A stretch of 64,000 nucleotides of DNA. Origin: Xiphias gladius (Eukaryota > Chordata > Actinopteri > Istiophoriformes > Xiphiidae). Shown piece after piece: positions 50,001-63,230 of the stretch (the first letter of the stretch is position 1; each line of letters opens with the position of its first letter). The stretch lies in contig NC_053406.1 in NCBI RefSeq assembly GCF_016859285.1, forward strand, positions 11,730,026 to 11,794,025, read 5' to 3'. The notes beneath the pieces are model-generated. The model was not told the origin of the DNA. It did no database searches and worked only from the letters and a program-made list of their open reading frames with translations. A program made the translations under genes and the position numbers.

Positions 50001-53000
50001 TTGACATGGGCAGCACAATACTTGTACAAGAACAGGCTCTTTTAATAGCATATGTAATGAGTTACATCATATAGCACATACTCTCTATATAGTCCATTTT
50101 CCAAGGGTTTTTTATATTATATTTTATGTGGTATTAAGGCTAAGGCCCTATAGGTTTATTCAGGATTTTGCCCAGATGTAATGGAGCAAAAGCGCAATCA
50201 ACTTGTATTCTAAATATCTTCATTATCTCTGTAGCAGTCTCTTGCCAATATGGAAAAATTAAAGGACAAGTCCAGAAAATACGAAAATTTTTTTTAACAC
50301 CCTAAGAAATGTTGCAGAGATGATACACAATAGATGATTATTAGAGTGAACTCTACACAAAGTTTTAAAATCCATCTTGTTTTAAATGTTTTCAATGTCT
50401 TTCAGCAGCTCTGTCCACTCTTACGCACCCCAGCCTCTCCAGCTGCCTCTCCTTAAAGGTCCATATTATCTAATGATTGTTTCCTGCGAGGCAGCCTCTC
50501 TGTCTGCTTGTTGTGGATGTGTGCTGCATGGTTGAGAGCTTGTTTGTGTTTGCTTTTTGCCCAGATTGCTACACTGTGTAATCCTATGTACATACAAAGA
50601 GATTAGAGTCTTGTAAATTAAAAGAACGGCTGAATTTAAAAAACCCCTTCCCTCTATCCCAGAACAAATGTGAGATTCTGAAGTTTGCAACATTTGTAAT
50701 TATGTCTAAGCTGAGAAACAAAACACACACTTGTTGTGGTAAACTGTTTGGGTCAAGCATACACTCAGAGTGGTTGTTAGTTTACCCAGCTGTCCGCTAA
50801 CATGGTCAACATCCTATCATTTTGGCTCGGCCCGTTGGATGTGACGAGGCCCCCCTTCATAACATCGCGGCTGAACACGGGATATCTGTAGATACATAGC
50901 TACTCCAGTGGGTAGTAATAATTAGAACTCTTGCAAATACTATTGCCATTGTTGTACAAATGATGACAACACCGTAAAAGTTAGGCCTGAATTCAAACCA
51001 GGCAGCATAAAAACAGAAAGAACAGCCAGTTTACCTGAATGAAAACAAATTAGGCCTGCATCCATTCATCATTTTTTCTCCATTAATTTGTTCGGTCATT
51101 AAAACCCAACAAAGGCCAAAACTTTAAAATATTGTGTTTTGACCAAAGATATTCCGTTTATTCTCACACTAAAGCAAAGGAAAGCAGAAAATCCTCACAA
51201 CTGCTGAAGCTGAAACTGGGTAGTGTTTGGAATTTTTGCTTGGAAAATGACACCGATTTGATTATCAGTATTAATTTTCTGACAGTTGACTGATCGTTTA
51301 ACCCACTACTCATTTCAACAAATGGAAATGTCTCACTGTATTTGATCGAAGTTATTTGGTGTTCCCAGTAACCTGAATGTGAAAATAGGTCTGTAAAGAT
51401 GGGCTAACTCACACATATTATGTTCAGCTAAACGTTAGATAGATCAAGGACTGTGGATTTTGTCCCTCATCACTTGTATTAAAAATGCACTTGAAGAAAA
51501 TTTGACCCTTGATCTTTTAGGTTGTGCAGTCCTGAGTTTTATTTGTGTTCAGCTGCTCAGCGATCAGTGATAGTGAAACCAGGTGAGCATCCTTAGGTCC
51601 TCTGACCAGTGACATGTGGGAGGAAGCTAAAACTGTTCTCAAGTAAATTACATTATATTAAAGTTGGTTCACTCATGAATGTGCTTGTGTCACTTGCGGG
51701 ATTCCAGTTCAAAATGAAAAAAAACAATGAGAAAGAAAATGTAGTGGTCGCAGATCCACATGCACCAGCAAAATAATGAGCCACATTTGAGCCCACACAC
51801 TAATTTTTTAGTCGTCAAGTCAAGTTACTTTCCAGCAATGTAGCAGTTTCTCTTACAATCTTCTTTTCGTGAATTTGTTAGTTGATACCTATTTATCATT
51901 TTTAGTCCACTTTTCATCTCTCTGGCAGAGAAGAAAATGTCGCATATCATTTAAATAATTAACTGAAAAACTCATTCTTGTTGGTTTTTTACAACAACTT
52001 ATGTTTTGTAGATGAATAGTTGAAATATTCTTGCTCACAGGAACACTGCCAGGGTTTTTCTTTTGGATATCTGGTCACTTGAACTTTTCTGCAGTTGCGC
52101 TGACTGTTAATTTTGTGATGAATAAGATGGTGAGCTTCCTACCTGCATGTCTCATATCTCTGTTCCTCTCTCTCTCTCTCTCTCTGTTTCTGGTTCTCCA
52201 GCTGAGAAGTGGTACAAACGTCACCTGACCTACCAGATAGTGAACTGGCCTCGCCATCTGTCTCTGGGCTCGGTGCGGCTGGCGGTGCGTGCAGCTTTCC
52301 AGCTGTGGAGCAATGTGTCGGGCCTGGTCTTCCAAGAGGCCCCTGAAGGACCCGCAGACATCCGGCTGGCATTTTATGAGGGAGACCACAACGATGGGGC
52401 CAGCAACGCCTTTGATGGTCCAGGTCAGGGTCAACCGTATGCTGATTCAAGTCGTCACAGGTCTATCACATCCAACATCTGATCATAGGATGGGTTAGTG
52501 TGTGTGTGATGATTGCTGTGTGACTGACTCATCTCAGTTGTGATCTTGTGTATGTAATTTGTTCTCAGGTCTCTCTTGCAAAAGAGATCTTAATCCCACC
52601 GAGACTTCCTGAATAAATAAAGCTTAAAAAGTCCTCCTGTTTGTGTACAAACAATAACCTGATTACTGTGAATAATCAGATTAAGGTAAAATTTTGATTA
52701 CACTCTGCACTAACCTGAATTAGACCATAACATGGCTTAATATGATATGTAAACATCATGGAGGAAAGCCAAATATTTTTAGGATTTTTCACACTGATAA
52801 ATTTACTGAGCACTTTAATGCGTTTTTTACTCACTGTGTTAGCTGTAGCATTAACGCTTTCTTTATTCCCTCCACTGCAACTATGGTATGTGATTAAGAG
52901 TATAAAGTGTATCAAACAAATAGTTCCAGCTAATAAGCTGATTTCACTGATCAGTTTTCCATTCAGTTGTTATTTAAGCAATACAAATACTGGTAACACT

Positions 53001-56000
53001 TTATTTTACAGGTCTGAATTCTCCATAAAAAGTTGGTTGAAAGTTTCACGGAAGGAACAATGTTATAGGGAAAATAAGAATTCCCTGAAAGAAAAGCTTA
53101 TTTTAAATCAGAGTAAATAATATGTATATTATTATGTATTAGAAATACATTTTTTTATTTTTTATTGGAAAATAAAGTAGACAAAGTATTTTTGGCGACA
53201 CTAAGCTTTATATATCAGTCATGCTGATTTGGTCTGGTTCTGATTTTTGAATGTTCAGCTGATTTGATGTGCACCCGCTAAAGGAATCCTAAGGTTATGC
53301 AGTTAAGGAAGTGTACCTGTTGAGTACTGTTTCTATTTTGCATAGTTTATGCTACAAACCTTTCCAGGTAAATAATTTGGACATTATTCAGAAATTACAG
53401 ACCTGTAACATAAAGTGTTACCCAATTACTAAACAATGAAAACCAATATAACAGGGTGTAACTGTACAACTAAGGATTCTGAATCGAGCCATCACTTGAC
53501 ATTTGTGAACATAAACCTTTATTTTGACCGCTGAAATATAAAAGCTGCTCTGATATTATGCGGCACATTGCCTCTTACTTCCTCTGCTCTGACCCTCAGG
53601 GGGAACTCTGGCTCACGCTTTCCTGCCTCGTCGGGGGGAAGCCCACTTCGACATGGCAGAGAGGTGGACACTGAACGGACACAAAGGACACAACCTGTTC
53701 ATGGTGACTGCCCACGAGATCGGACACACTCTGGGACTGGAGCACTCCCCGGTCCGTCACGCTCTAATGTCGCCGTACTACAGGAAACTCGGCCGCAGCC
53801 TGGTGCTGAGCTGGGACGACATCTTTGCAGTGCAGCAGCTGTACGGTGAGAGGACGGTGCTTTTTATGGTGATCCATTCAACCCCATGGATCCTGTTTGT
53901 GGGTTTAGTGTTACAAACTCCTGTTGTCTGGACTCACACTGTTCCTTTAATGTGTTACTTTAAATTCTTTTCCAGATTTGAATTGAAGCTTAACAGCTAC
54001 TCAAGGGAACTGTTTTCTTTGTTAACTGGAAAGTGTGTGGTCCCAAGGTCACGGGGAGTATTAAACATAGCACCTTCACTGGACACACAAAGATATGTTT
54101 CTCAGGTTTCAAGGCTGAGGGGTTGAAAAAAAAAAAAAAACACTCAAGTGGACAGATGTCAAATGTCTCACTGTCTGGTCTCCGGGCCGCTTAATTAAAG
54201 ATGGTGAAACGAGGCTTCAGTTTAGACTGAACTATTATTGGAATACATAGAACCAATTACTGACTTGGTATGAAGCCAGTCTGTCTTTGAAGAAACACAG
54301 AAGTAGAGTCATTTTTGCTCTGCGGCCCATTAAATCAGGAGTCGTGGCACTGAGCTGTGAAAAGGCCTGAGAGGCAGCCCTGAGGGCCAACAGCTGCAAA
54401 CACGGAATGAGAACAAGTAGAACGGCAAAGCCCGTGGAGAGCTCCAACAGGTCATTAAAACCTGGATTTAACAAAACAAAAAAAAACCCCAAAACAATTC
54501 GAAACAGAAAGCTGACATCTTCCTGGCTGCACATTCAACTGTGCAACAATATTCAAAGTTCTTGTGAAATAAAGCTCACAGCTACGCATGTGATTCATGG
54601 GATTCTTTGTGAAAAAGATTAACTGACTGGCCTCGTTTATAGAACAGAAAGACAAAGAACAGAAAACATTTTGCGGCCACTTTAAGTTGTCCCACCTGGC
54701 ATGTGTTAGGCAGGTTTCCACATGTGCCACTCTGCAGAGTTCTCCTATTGCTTGTGCTAAGAAACTGATATCACTGCAGCGGTTGCACAATAACATGGCA
54801 TCCTGACTTGTTCGCACCAAAAGTAGCTTCTTAACCACCTGACATCCTCAGTGATGGTGCGGTGCTTTAAATATACAAGATGTGACACAATGCCTCAAGT
54901 ACTTTCCCTGCTTAGACCCTGAAACGCAGGAGTAAAGCAGCTGCGAAGGGCCGGTGCCTTCTCGAGGAATGTTTGCACGGCTTCAGAAATGTCTCACAAT
55001 CATTTGGATAACATGACTCAAAACTTGAGATTCAGCTCAGCAGAAGCTTGCAGACAGGCCGTATCCAGATGCCTTTTTTCTGTTTAATATCTGAGAAGCC
55101 CCATCTGCTCTGCCTCTGGGAATATCCTGGCCCCAGCTTCCTTAAATGGTATTTGCCAGCCTCTTCCCCCTCAGAGCTTACATAATGTGACCATAGATAC
55201 TGCAATTAAAGCAACCGACACTACTGAGCAGTAACTAAAACAGTTATCGATTAGGGTTTAGTCGGTCTTTGAGCTGTTTGTGTTTTGCTTTTACACTGAA
55301 AGCTGAACCTGGGAACGTTTGCCTATCAGACCTCAAAGGAAAAATCCAAGACAGCTCGCTCTGATAACTTTTTTTTATTGCCTCACAAAAAGTTCATCCA
55401 GGATTCTTCAGCTGGTGCTCAGGTGGAGTTTAGCAAAGTGCGGCATGCTTTTCATCAACCTGATTTCCACCCTGTGGCAGTAATTTCTGCAGGCTGCAGC
55501 TGCTCCCACCTAAATGTCAAACACTTGCAGATACAGACATGGACGAGAACCGCAGCTGACAGGACGGCAGGGCGCTGTGAAAACGCTGTATCTGCTTAAG
55601 ATATGAGCTTTAGGCAGTGTGTGTGTGTGTATGTGTGTGTGCGTGAACCATCCCTGGTGTTGGCATTGTGATATTTCAGTCTCCAGAGAGGACCGGGATC
55701 TGATGTGCTCAGTGGAAAGAAATATGTATGCACAGTGTATAGTGTGGTGGAGGATGTATACAGATCCTTGAGTAAAAGTAACAATACCAGACTGTAAAAA
55801 CAGCCCATTACAAGGACAAGTCTTGCATTCAAAATGTTACTTAGGTAAAAGTACACAAGTATTAATAGCAAAATGTACTGATCAATCAATAGTAAAAGTA
55901 CACAATGCATAAAAATGGCCCCTGTGAATGTTAGAGTTAAATCTCATTATTATTTCTGATACATTCGTGTTTAAGTAGCATTTTACTCTTGTATTTGGTT

Positions 56001-59000
56001 GATTTGGAGCTAATTTGAACAATTGTATAAACGTTGCATAGCTTAATCTGTACCAATGTATCATTCTTTTGTTACTTAAATAAAATCTAAATATCTTCTA
56101 ACTATTCTTGTCAAATAAATGTAGTGGAGACAAAAGTACAATACTTTCCTCTGAATTCTAGTGGAGTAGAAGTATAACGTGGCATAAAATGGGAAAACGA
56201 ACTATAGCACAAGTTCCTCAAATGCATATTTAAGTACGTTACTTGAGTAAAAGGTACTTACTTTCCACCACTGGTGAAAAGTCAGTAAAGAAAATGAACA
56301 GGAATCATATTTAACTAAATTCTAATGGTAGACTGTAAATAGGAAATAACTTATTTTAACTGCTAACTAACTAATTTGATCCACCAAGATTTACGATTTA
56401 AATGCTGCTGACATGTTAATGCAACAAAATAATACGCGTAACAGGATGAAAAACATCACTGCATAAATTCGTACTTTTACTTTTAATGCTGTAGGTGCAT
56501 TTTGGTAATAATACTCACATCCTTTTACTTACCAAGTACAAGATCTGAGTACCTCTTCCACCACTGATGAATGTAAACAGAGAACGAAGGGGGAGGTTTT
56601 GTGTTTGAGTGAAGTCAGATGTCCTACTCTTATCTGACAATACTGCTCCTTTACTCACACACACTATGTGCAGCTGTCCACGTGTTATCCACTGTGGTCT
56701 GTATATCTATTTTTCCTGCAGTCTTCCTCCTGTTCTTGGGTGTGCTGATTTTATCCACCTCCTGCACAAATGTTTGTTCAGCTCCTTGCAAACAAAATGG
56801 CTGTAATCATGTCTGAAGTGGCATCATTTAATCTTAAACTTCTGTATGTTCTGCTTTTCCATTTTTTCTGCTTTGGCTGTTTTTTTTTAATCTCATGTGC
56901 CTGAAGTCTGCACTTTGAGGCTGCACAGGCCAAAATAAAAAAAAAACAAAAAAATAAGCGGGCTGCTGTTTTGGTGCTAAATATTCGGTAAGTTTAAGGT
57001 TCCAGTGTGGGCTCACTCTGAATCCTTTGTTTACTTCCTGTGCAGTATGTCGTCATCCATCAGTGTACATCAACCCAGCCACATCCTGTAAAGGACAATT
57101 TAAATGTTAACATTATCCAAATCCTGCTTTGGGAAAAGTCTCCACTGTTTGTCTTTCAATTTGTTCCCGTCCTGTCCAATATAGAAAATACTTTAATTGC
57201 TTCTGGCATGCATGAGAAATTAGACTGGTCTCTAACGTACTGTCTGTCCTCAGACCACTGTTCAGTTACTGTAGGTTTTAAATAACACACTCGCCAATAA
57301 CAGTGATGATGGCCTTGTCTGATGCCTTTTAGTTCATTGTTTTGTTGGTTTGTTTTTGACCTCAGGTAAGCCATCAGGTGACCGCCCGGTGAGGCTGCCA
57401 GGCCAGGTTTTGCACGCCACCCTGCAGGAGTGGGAGTTCACAGAGCTTGACAACAGGCAGAAGACCACAGGCCAGCCTCTCTACTGCCAGGGCATCTTTG
57501 ATGCCATCACTATGGGTGAGGTCCCAATTCAATATAATCAGAAAAGGATATTCGGCCACATCCTTCGTGGCTGTGGTCACTAGTGTGTACCCTCAAGAAA
57601 ATCTGGAAAAAAAAAAAAAAATTCTGCAGAAACAGCAGAGAATCCTGTTATCATATTTATCTTTTTAAAACTGGTAGATATTTTGTCAAACTTTAAAATT
57701 AATTGAAATGAAAATCTAGTAAGACAGCATGGTGATAAATACCATGAGATGCAGGTTAAATCTCTGTAAAAAGCTACCAAAAGGACCTCAAGTTAAGATT
57801 AGTTTGTCAAGATGCTATTGCCAAGATGAAGAATAAAGTTTCTTTGATGTGGTAGACATATATTTACCCTTGTGCTTTTTTTGTGTGTATCCAGACGTGA
57901 ATGACACCGTGCTGGTGTTTCGGGGCAGTGTGTACTGGACAGTATCAGCTGAGGGTGGTGTGAGCGGCCCGCTGCCTCTCCGTCAGCGCTGGTCTGACCT
58001 TCCTCCGGCCATCGAGGCTGCTGCTTTCTCTCCGCTGGACTCCAAGTGGTATTTTTTCAAAGGTACTGCTTCACTGAGCTCATTAATGCGACTCACCCTT
58101 CCTTTTAAAGACATCACCTAACCTATTGGCTAACTTCATGCATCTGTTAAAGCCCAAAAATAGATTCTACTGTAGCTTTTAAATAGGAATGTGCTATATA
58201 AAGACACTATTCTGCACTTAAGCCTCAGCTGTAGTTGTTAAATAGTTTCACCTTTGTGCTAAAGGCCAATAACGTGTTTGAAGTTACTGCCAAATTTAAC
58301 TTTCTTGCTAAAAAACTTGGTGTTATCTCAATTCATTATCTGCTCGATGCAAAAGAGTTTCATGTAAAATGCAGACGCTCTGCTAAGGCATTCTTTACGC
58401 TCCGTAAATCATCTTCACCTTTCTCTTTGTTGTCTGAGAACTTAGACACTGTCGACACTTTGCTGTCATAAGCAGCAAATGGATTTCCTCAAGACACTGA
58501 ACCTCAACGAACTTCACTCTAAGGTTCTTTGGATGGGCGCAAGATAAAATTACTAACTGTCTTTTGTAAGGGTTATTCTTAGCTTTAAAAGAACAGATCT
58601 TATATTTCTATATTTTAATAGATATCTTAGTATAAGTATCTTAAAAGGGCAAGTGGCAGAGTGAATTTGTGCTGTTAGTGTTATGTGAGATGTTAGGTAC
58701 TAGATGAATTTGTGGAGCTCTTATTATTCCATATGTTGTGAGGGTGCATTGTAAAAGATTCCACAAGTCTGACGTAATGTTTGTTTAATTGTAGACTCTG
58801 CAACCACTTTCAGTTTTGGCTTTTTGTAAATGCTCCTCCTCTCACGATCTGCTCTGCAGGGAAGCGGATGTGGCGCTACACGGGCAGTGTGCTGGACCCC
58901 GGCTTCCCCAGGAAGAGCAGTGACTTGGGGCTACCTCACCACCCTGACTGCGCCTTCTTTTACACACCTCTGGGTCACATGGTCCTCTTCAAGGGCTCCC

Positions 59001-59254
59001 GCTACTCTGTGCTTAACCTCAAAACCCTGCGCCAAGAGCCTTACTACCCCCGCAGGCTGACAGACTGGACCGGGGTGCCACAGGGGACCAATGGGGCGCT
59101 GACCCGTCCCGGCGGACGCCTCTACCTGTTTAGAGAACACCGCTTCTGGAGTTTTGACCCAGTCAAGGTGCGAGTCACCAGAGAGGGACAGTGGGCTAAG
59201 GATCTGAGCTGGACTGGTTGCAGCGACACTCCTCAGAGCAACAACATTCTTTGA
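41065..59254 (+). CDS. mmp28: Matrix metalloproteinase 28 (epilysin), complete, 8 coding exons
   Basis: Secreted zinc endopeptidase. Coding exons: 41065-41193, 43190-43266, 44317-44516, 52202-52423, 53600-53845, 57366-57515, 57895-58062, 58860-59254. They total 1587 bases, 528 codons (human 520). Residue 1 is the upstream ATG. A second in-frame ATG at 41110 gives a conventional signal peptide ([16 protein letters not shown]) and 513 residues, and is the likelier start. Propeptide: cysteine switch PRCGV (C96), then a furin site RRRR (128-131), the hallmark of MMPs activated inside the cell. Catalytic domain: [11 protein letters not shown] with zinc ligands H248, H252 and H258, catalytic E249, and Met-turn M266. 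The hemopexin-like domain runs from C332 to C518, the expected disulfide pair. Segments such as [26 protein letters not shown] and [11 protein letters not shown] fit MMP28 rather than MMP11 or MMP23. Intron 3 is 7.7 kb and repeat-filled. Confidence 0.95.
45470..45780. repeat. Percomorph repeat fragment
   Basis: Contains CCTCCAGGAAGGTTTTTGGC, GTGCTAGCGGCTCTGTGAGG and CTGTACTTCAACACAGTGG, words shared with the GCTAACATGCTA repeat family. Non-coding. Confidence 0.45.
46700..46990. repeat. Percomorph repeat, TTGGTCCAGGCTGAAA type
   Basis: Contains GGTCCACCGCTTTGGTCCAG, AACAACTATTAGATGGA, GAGATTTTGTACAGACCTTC and GTTGACA-like words. A related and longer copy is at about 48090-48520, showing that both come from one family. 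Confidence 0.6.
47813..48060. repeat. Fish interspersed repeat, ATTAATCGATTA type
   Basis: Begins AGAGCCGCAACTATTAGCCG and contains GATTAGATCATCGACG, TTGATAATTGATTCCATTTC and GGACAAAACAAGCAATGTG. Same family as the copies in por introns. Confidence 0.6.
48090..48520. repeat. Percomorph repeat with GCATGTTAGCATGCTGACGT end
   Basis: The fullest copy in the window. It has CTTCGGTCCAGACTGAAATA, GGATGGATTGTCATGAAATT, AACTTTGGTGATCC, CTAATGACATTCCCATCAGC, CAAATGCTAACATGCTAAAC and GAGCATGTTAGCATGCTGAC, followed by TTAGCTCAGTACA. Non-coding and familiar from spiny-rayed fish genomes. Confidence 0.7.
51050..51310. repeat. Fish interspersed repeat, ATTAATCGATTA type
   Basis: Contains AGGCCTGCATCCATTCATC, AGCAGAAAATCCTCACAACT, GAAGCTGAAACTGGG and TTTTTGCTTGGAAAATGACA, and ends in ATTAATTTTCTGACAGTTG. 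Same family as the other copies listed. Confidence 0.6.
55617..55644. repeat. Short (TG)n microsatellite
   Basis: GTGTGTGTGTGTATGTGTGTGTGCGTG in mmp28 intron 5. Confidence 0.8.
55743..56568. repeat. CAGTGGTGGAA-type repeat, probably two adjacent copies
   Basis: Lies in mmp28 intron 5. It begins GTGTGGTGGAGGATG with CCTTGAGTAAAAGTAACAA. A first terminus TACTTTCCACCACTGG occurs at about 56260-56275 and a second CTCTTCCACCACTGATG at about 56552-56568. The interior has repeated AGTAAAAGTACACAAG and GTGGAGTAGAAGTATAA words. Same family as 29577-30173, in both orientations. Non-coding. Confidence 0.65.
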
Positions 59255-61742
59255 CCAGCAGATGGAGCTGTAAGCTTGACATAAAGTGCAATTTGTTGAT
59301 GTATACTGTAATACAACTTTTTTTTTTTTTTTATAGCCTAAACCCACATTGAGTTTATATGTTGCCAAAGGAGCCTGGATCAAAATACTTATACCATGTA
59401 GGGAATTACAGATACAAGCCAACTTGGTTTGTACATTTGGAAGCAAATACAGTATTTATACTGCAGAGCAATAATATTACTGTATATTGATGTGCAATTA
59501 TACCCTTTTTAATACAGTTTACACAATAGTAGGGCCGTGCACTCTAAAGTGAGGGGACCAAGAACTGTTTTTAGGTGGGGACAATATTACACAGCAGTTT
59601 GAACTGTGCTTTTAAAACCATACTTTTTCCTCTTGTAGTTATTGCACACTGACAGAGAAACCAAAAGACCTGCGCTTTTATCATCTCGTCCGGAGTATCA
59701 TTAACATATGTAAGAGATTGTATAAATAACCGTTACTTACTTTGGCCTGTGATTGTGTGCTTCCCTCCTAATTGCTTGCTATGGTAGATGGCCTAATCTT
59801 TATCAGTGACGCCCACTGAGGTCCAACTGTTTGGACAATATGACGAGTACATAATGAAGTGTGTATATAAAGTGTAGGATAGCAGTACAGGTAGGTGAGT
59901 CGTCAACTATGATGGCAGATGGATGGCGGAAGCTATCATAAGGCTGACAGCTGCATCAACAGTGCGATGCATATTAAGAAACAGCTGTGGAGAAAAAATG
60001 ATTCTGCTATAAACATGAATGTTTCCACATTCAACCAAAGATGAAATTCTGTGTGGTTTGGGGTTGAAGGCTGAGCAGCAGCAGACTGATAATGCATGTG
60101 AGAAACAGCCAGCATTCACTTCTGTCCTTTTCATCCTATCAAAATATTATCTTTTGGTGTATGATTGTTACATCACTGCAGGAAGAGCGGTAGTCTGTCA
60201 GTGCATATGTAGGTCAGAGATTATTTAGCCCACTATACAGTACACTGATCCCACTGCTAATGAATTTTGGCAATGGTATTACATTAGTACTGAGCGGTAA
60301 AACCTTTTGTCATTTGGAAACATCACAGTCAGAACACATGGTTAGCCTTTATAATTCGACGAAATCAGAAGACGGTTTTGTTCAACTGTCTTTTAATACT
60401 AAGCGTTAAGACATTTCTCTGCATCAATGAACAGTTTAGACCCTGAAGTGTCTCATAGTTGATGCTTCATAACTAAGCATACTTGCTTTTTTCCGGTAAC
60501 ACTCATCAACAGTAAACGGTTAAACAAATTAATTTTCCTGCTGACCAGTGAGCAGCTCATACTGTATAACCCAGAATCATATGCATTTGATCAAATTTCC
60601 TCACCTAATACAATATTATCTTTTATCATACTTGTCTCTAAACACCTATAATCACTACAATGATTACGTGCACTGTGTAAAATGTCGTGAGTTTGACGAC
60701 CATCTGTTGTAACCGATCAATCCAATACATTATGTACTTTTTAAGTTTTCACTTAAATTAATCTGTCTGCTGAACCCATCAGTTTACTGTGGTCTTAATT
60801 ATCATGTCTGAGGTCTCAGGCTGAGGACACATTTGGGCTGTTTGAGACACCTTACCTAATAATGGTTAATATTAAAAAATATATCCACATGTTCTCTTTG
60901 AGTAGTTATTCAGAAAATCCTGTTAATACTAGTCTATCTGGAGGAAAAAAAATAATTATCTGAGAAAACTCAATTGTCTTCAGTACAGTCATTTGGTCAG
61001 GTCTAATCCAGCACTTCTACATTTCAACACACAAATACTAGAACAAGGATCATTTGAAGTGCATTTGCACAAACGTAATCAAAAGCCACTAGGCTATACT
61101 TTTACTATGTAAAACCGGATTTCAGATCTGTAACACAGACTGACAGTGCTGAACTGTGCAGAGTAGTCAGATTAAATTAGACTTCTAATCACGATCAACA
61201 GCGACATCAAAGCTCCTTTACGCTGACATCATTTTCACCTATTTCAAAGGCAATCTAAAAATAAGATATTAGCTTTCCTAACTGAGTAATGCAACAGCAA
61301 CCTAGACTGGCATTAGTACCCTGACAGTAATACATACATAAAAAACGTCACCTTTATGTGTGCTATTCACAGGGCTACAAGTTAGCACAATAGCTGCACA
61401 AATCATTTGTTTGATCGAAATATTATAATCATAATTTGGACATTCAGCAATGTTATTACCTGCATCGTCTTAAAAATGAATCACCTGGTGCTTACTCTGT
61501 TACTGTAGAGTGTGGAAATTTATGGGACAAGTCAAACCATTTTAAGAATTCATACACAAAGACACTTTTGAGTGAAAAGTGTCTCCTGCAGACGAACTTT
61601 GCTTTCCTTTATGTTCCAGAGCACTGCTCTTTTATCAGACCTCATGTCTTCCTGTTTAACTTCAGATCCTCTTTAAAGGGTTGCTCATCTTGTGTCACTG
61701 CATTGTGATTATTACCAAAGCAAGTGGCACAGGGGCAGGAAT
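59255..61742. other. mmp28 3' UTR and intergenic region, no gene seen
   Basis: The mmp28 3' UTR begins here; a T14 run lies at about 59319-59332. No clean AATAAA was found for mmp28. The right half is probably the 3' UTR of the minus-strand gene that follows. No repeat family or reading frame was recognised. Confidence 0.55.
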
Positions 61743-62353
61743 TTAAATGAAGAACTCATCCATTGGCTCCTCGTTGTTCGTGCATGCTGTTAGCAGTTCA
61801 GCAGTAGTCCTATTCTCTACCACAGGCCCTCTAGAGGGGCTCTGTCCTACTGCCACAATCCTGCTGGCACAGCCCTCCCTGGCTCCATCTGTATAACCAG
61901 TTGAGCCCCACGTCCTGGAGGGGACCCGAGGGTTTGTGTGTTTCTGTGGTAGACACTCACTCAACTCCTTGGCCAGACCCTCAACAGCTGAAGCCCCAAC
62001 GGCTGCAGGTCTCTCAGAGCGGAAAGTCATCAAAAGGTCTATGGAAGAAGAGCGAGTAATTGTTTTGACTGCTGTGTCAGAGCGAGGTGAGACAAGGACT
62101 CCTGTGTCCACGTTGGTCTCCGGCTCCTCCTCCTTCTCTTCCAGAAGGAGATGGGAGAGCGAACGAGTGATGGAGGGATGCAGGGGAGAGTCAGGGTGAT
62201 TAGAGGTTGAGGGTGGGGCGGGACTGCTGCGCTGGGATGAGTAACAGGAACTGCCTGGAGGGGTGCTACAGCAGCTTCCTGATCCCAGGCTCTCTGCTCC
62301 ACCTCCTCCTCCATGAAGCTTCTCCAGGAGAGGGTCACTGCGTGGTTTGTGAC
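61743..62353 (-). CDS. Last exon of an unidentified gene, C-terminal 202 residues
   Basis: Minus-strand open frame entered through a good acceptor (TTTCTAG|GTCAC at 62353, one base carried from the previous exon) and closed by TAA. The protein is low-complexity and Ser/Pro/Gly-rich at first, with a GGGGG run. An acidic patch (LLLEEKEEEPE), a Ser-rich SSSIDLLMTF motif and a C-terminal NNEEPMDEFFI follow. Such tails are usually disordered with phosphorylation sites. I do not recognise the family. Steady codon use, length and a proper acceptor make it a real exon. The overlapping plus-strand frame at 61936-62199 is its shadow. The gene is convergent with mmp28. Confidence 0.6.
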
Positions 62354-63230
62354 CTAGAAACAACCCAAGACACAGCAAAGAGTGTCATAAAAGTGGACAG
62401 TTAAAGTGTCCTCCTAATGTAACATACATTTAATTTAACATAACTATTCAGTGTGGTCTCTTTGAGTAGTGTCAAATCAAGGTGACTGTAGAAAAAGGGT
62501 TTCTCAACCTTGAGGTCTAAAACTAATGAATTGTTATTTGTTTGATATGTTTCAATAAAAAATAATTGAAATATTTTAAAATGTATCATCTTGGACCTCC
62601 TTGAACATACATTTGTATAAAAATTAAATTCATAAGAATGCCGTTCTTACATTTACAAAATGACTCCACACCTCCTAAACTGCTTGGTGGATGAGATGGG
62701 TCTTCAGCAGGAAAAACCTTGCCACAGAAAACTTATCCTCTTCAACAAACTGCATGGCAATGTAGTGAAATGGCTAGTTTAACTACTCAGCCTAGACTTT
62801 TCTGACTTTAGACTTTATTTATTTCAAATATTAGGACTTCACACTTAGCTAGCAAACTTTCTATGTCTCTGATTCATGTTGGCCTTTTATGATTCAGTCT
62901 TAAGTACAACAGCCTCCCACATACAGATGATCACTTAATATACTGACTGTCTGTAAGCTGTGGAAAACTTAAGAAAGAATACAGTCATGAGTTGAGTCAA
63001 GTCACTATTTTACTCAGTGGCCTTTGAGAGACAGCTCTATGTTATAGTAATTTAAAGACCTGTCTCACTACCAGTGATAGTATCCTCTCCAGCTGGCTGA
63101 TGCCTCAGGCTTCTGACAATGAATCTATTACTGGAAAGTACCCATTGACATACGCAGCAGATTTAACACCCTGTAGCTACAGCTGAGTATAGCATCTTAA
63201 CCCTGCGAACACAGTGTTTCCTTCTGCACT
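62354..63230. other. Intron of the minus-strand gene, nothing recognised
   Basis: AT-rich sequence between the last exon and the likely preceding exon. A small further exon may hide here, because the phases of the flanking exons do not fit directly. Confidence 0.4.

Larger units (their letters stand above)
44517..52201. other. mmp28 intron 3: repeat-rich, no internal gene seen
   Basis: This 7.7-kb intron separates the propeptide and catalytic exons. It holds percomorph repeats (listed separately), T-rich runs near 49855 and 49950, and a CT-rich tract (about 52169-52185) leading into the acceptor at 52202. Short open frames are scattered through it but none resembles a protein family or has matching splice signals. 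Confidence 0.65.

Noticed and set aside
61936-62199. Plus-strand frame of 87 codons near the right end
   Set aside because: It is the antisense of the minus-strand exon 61743-62353, which has a proper acceptor and stop.
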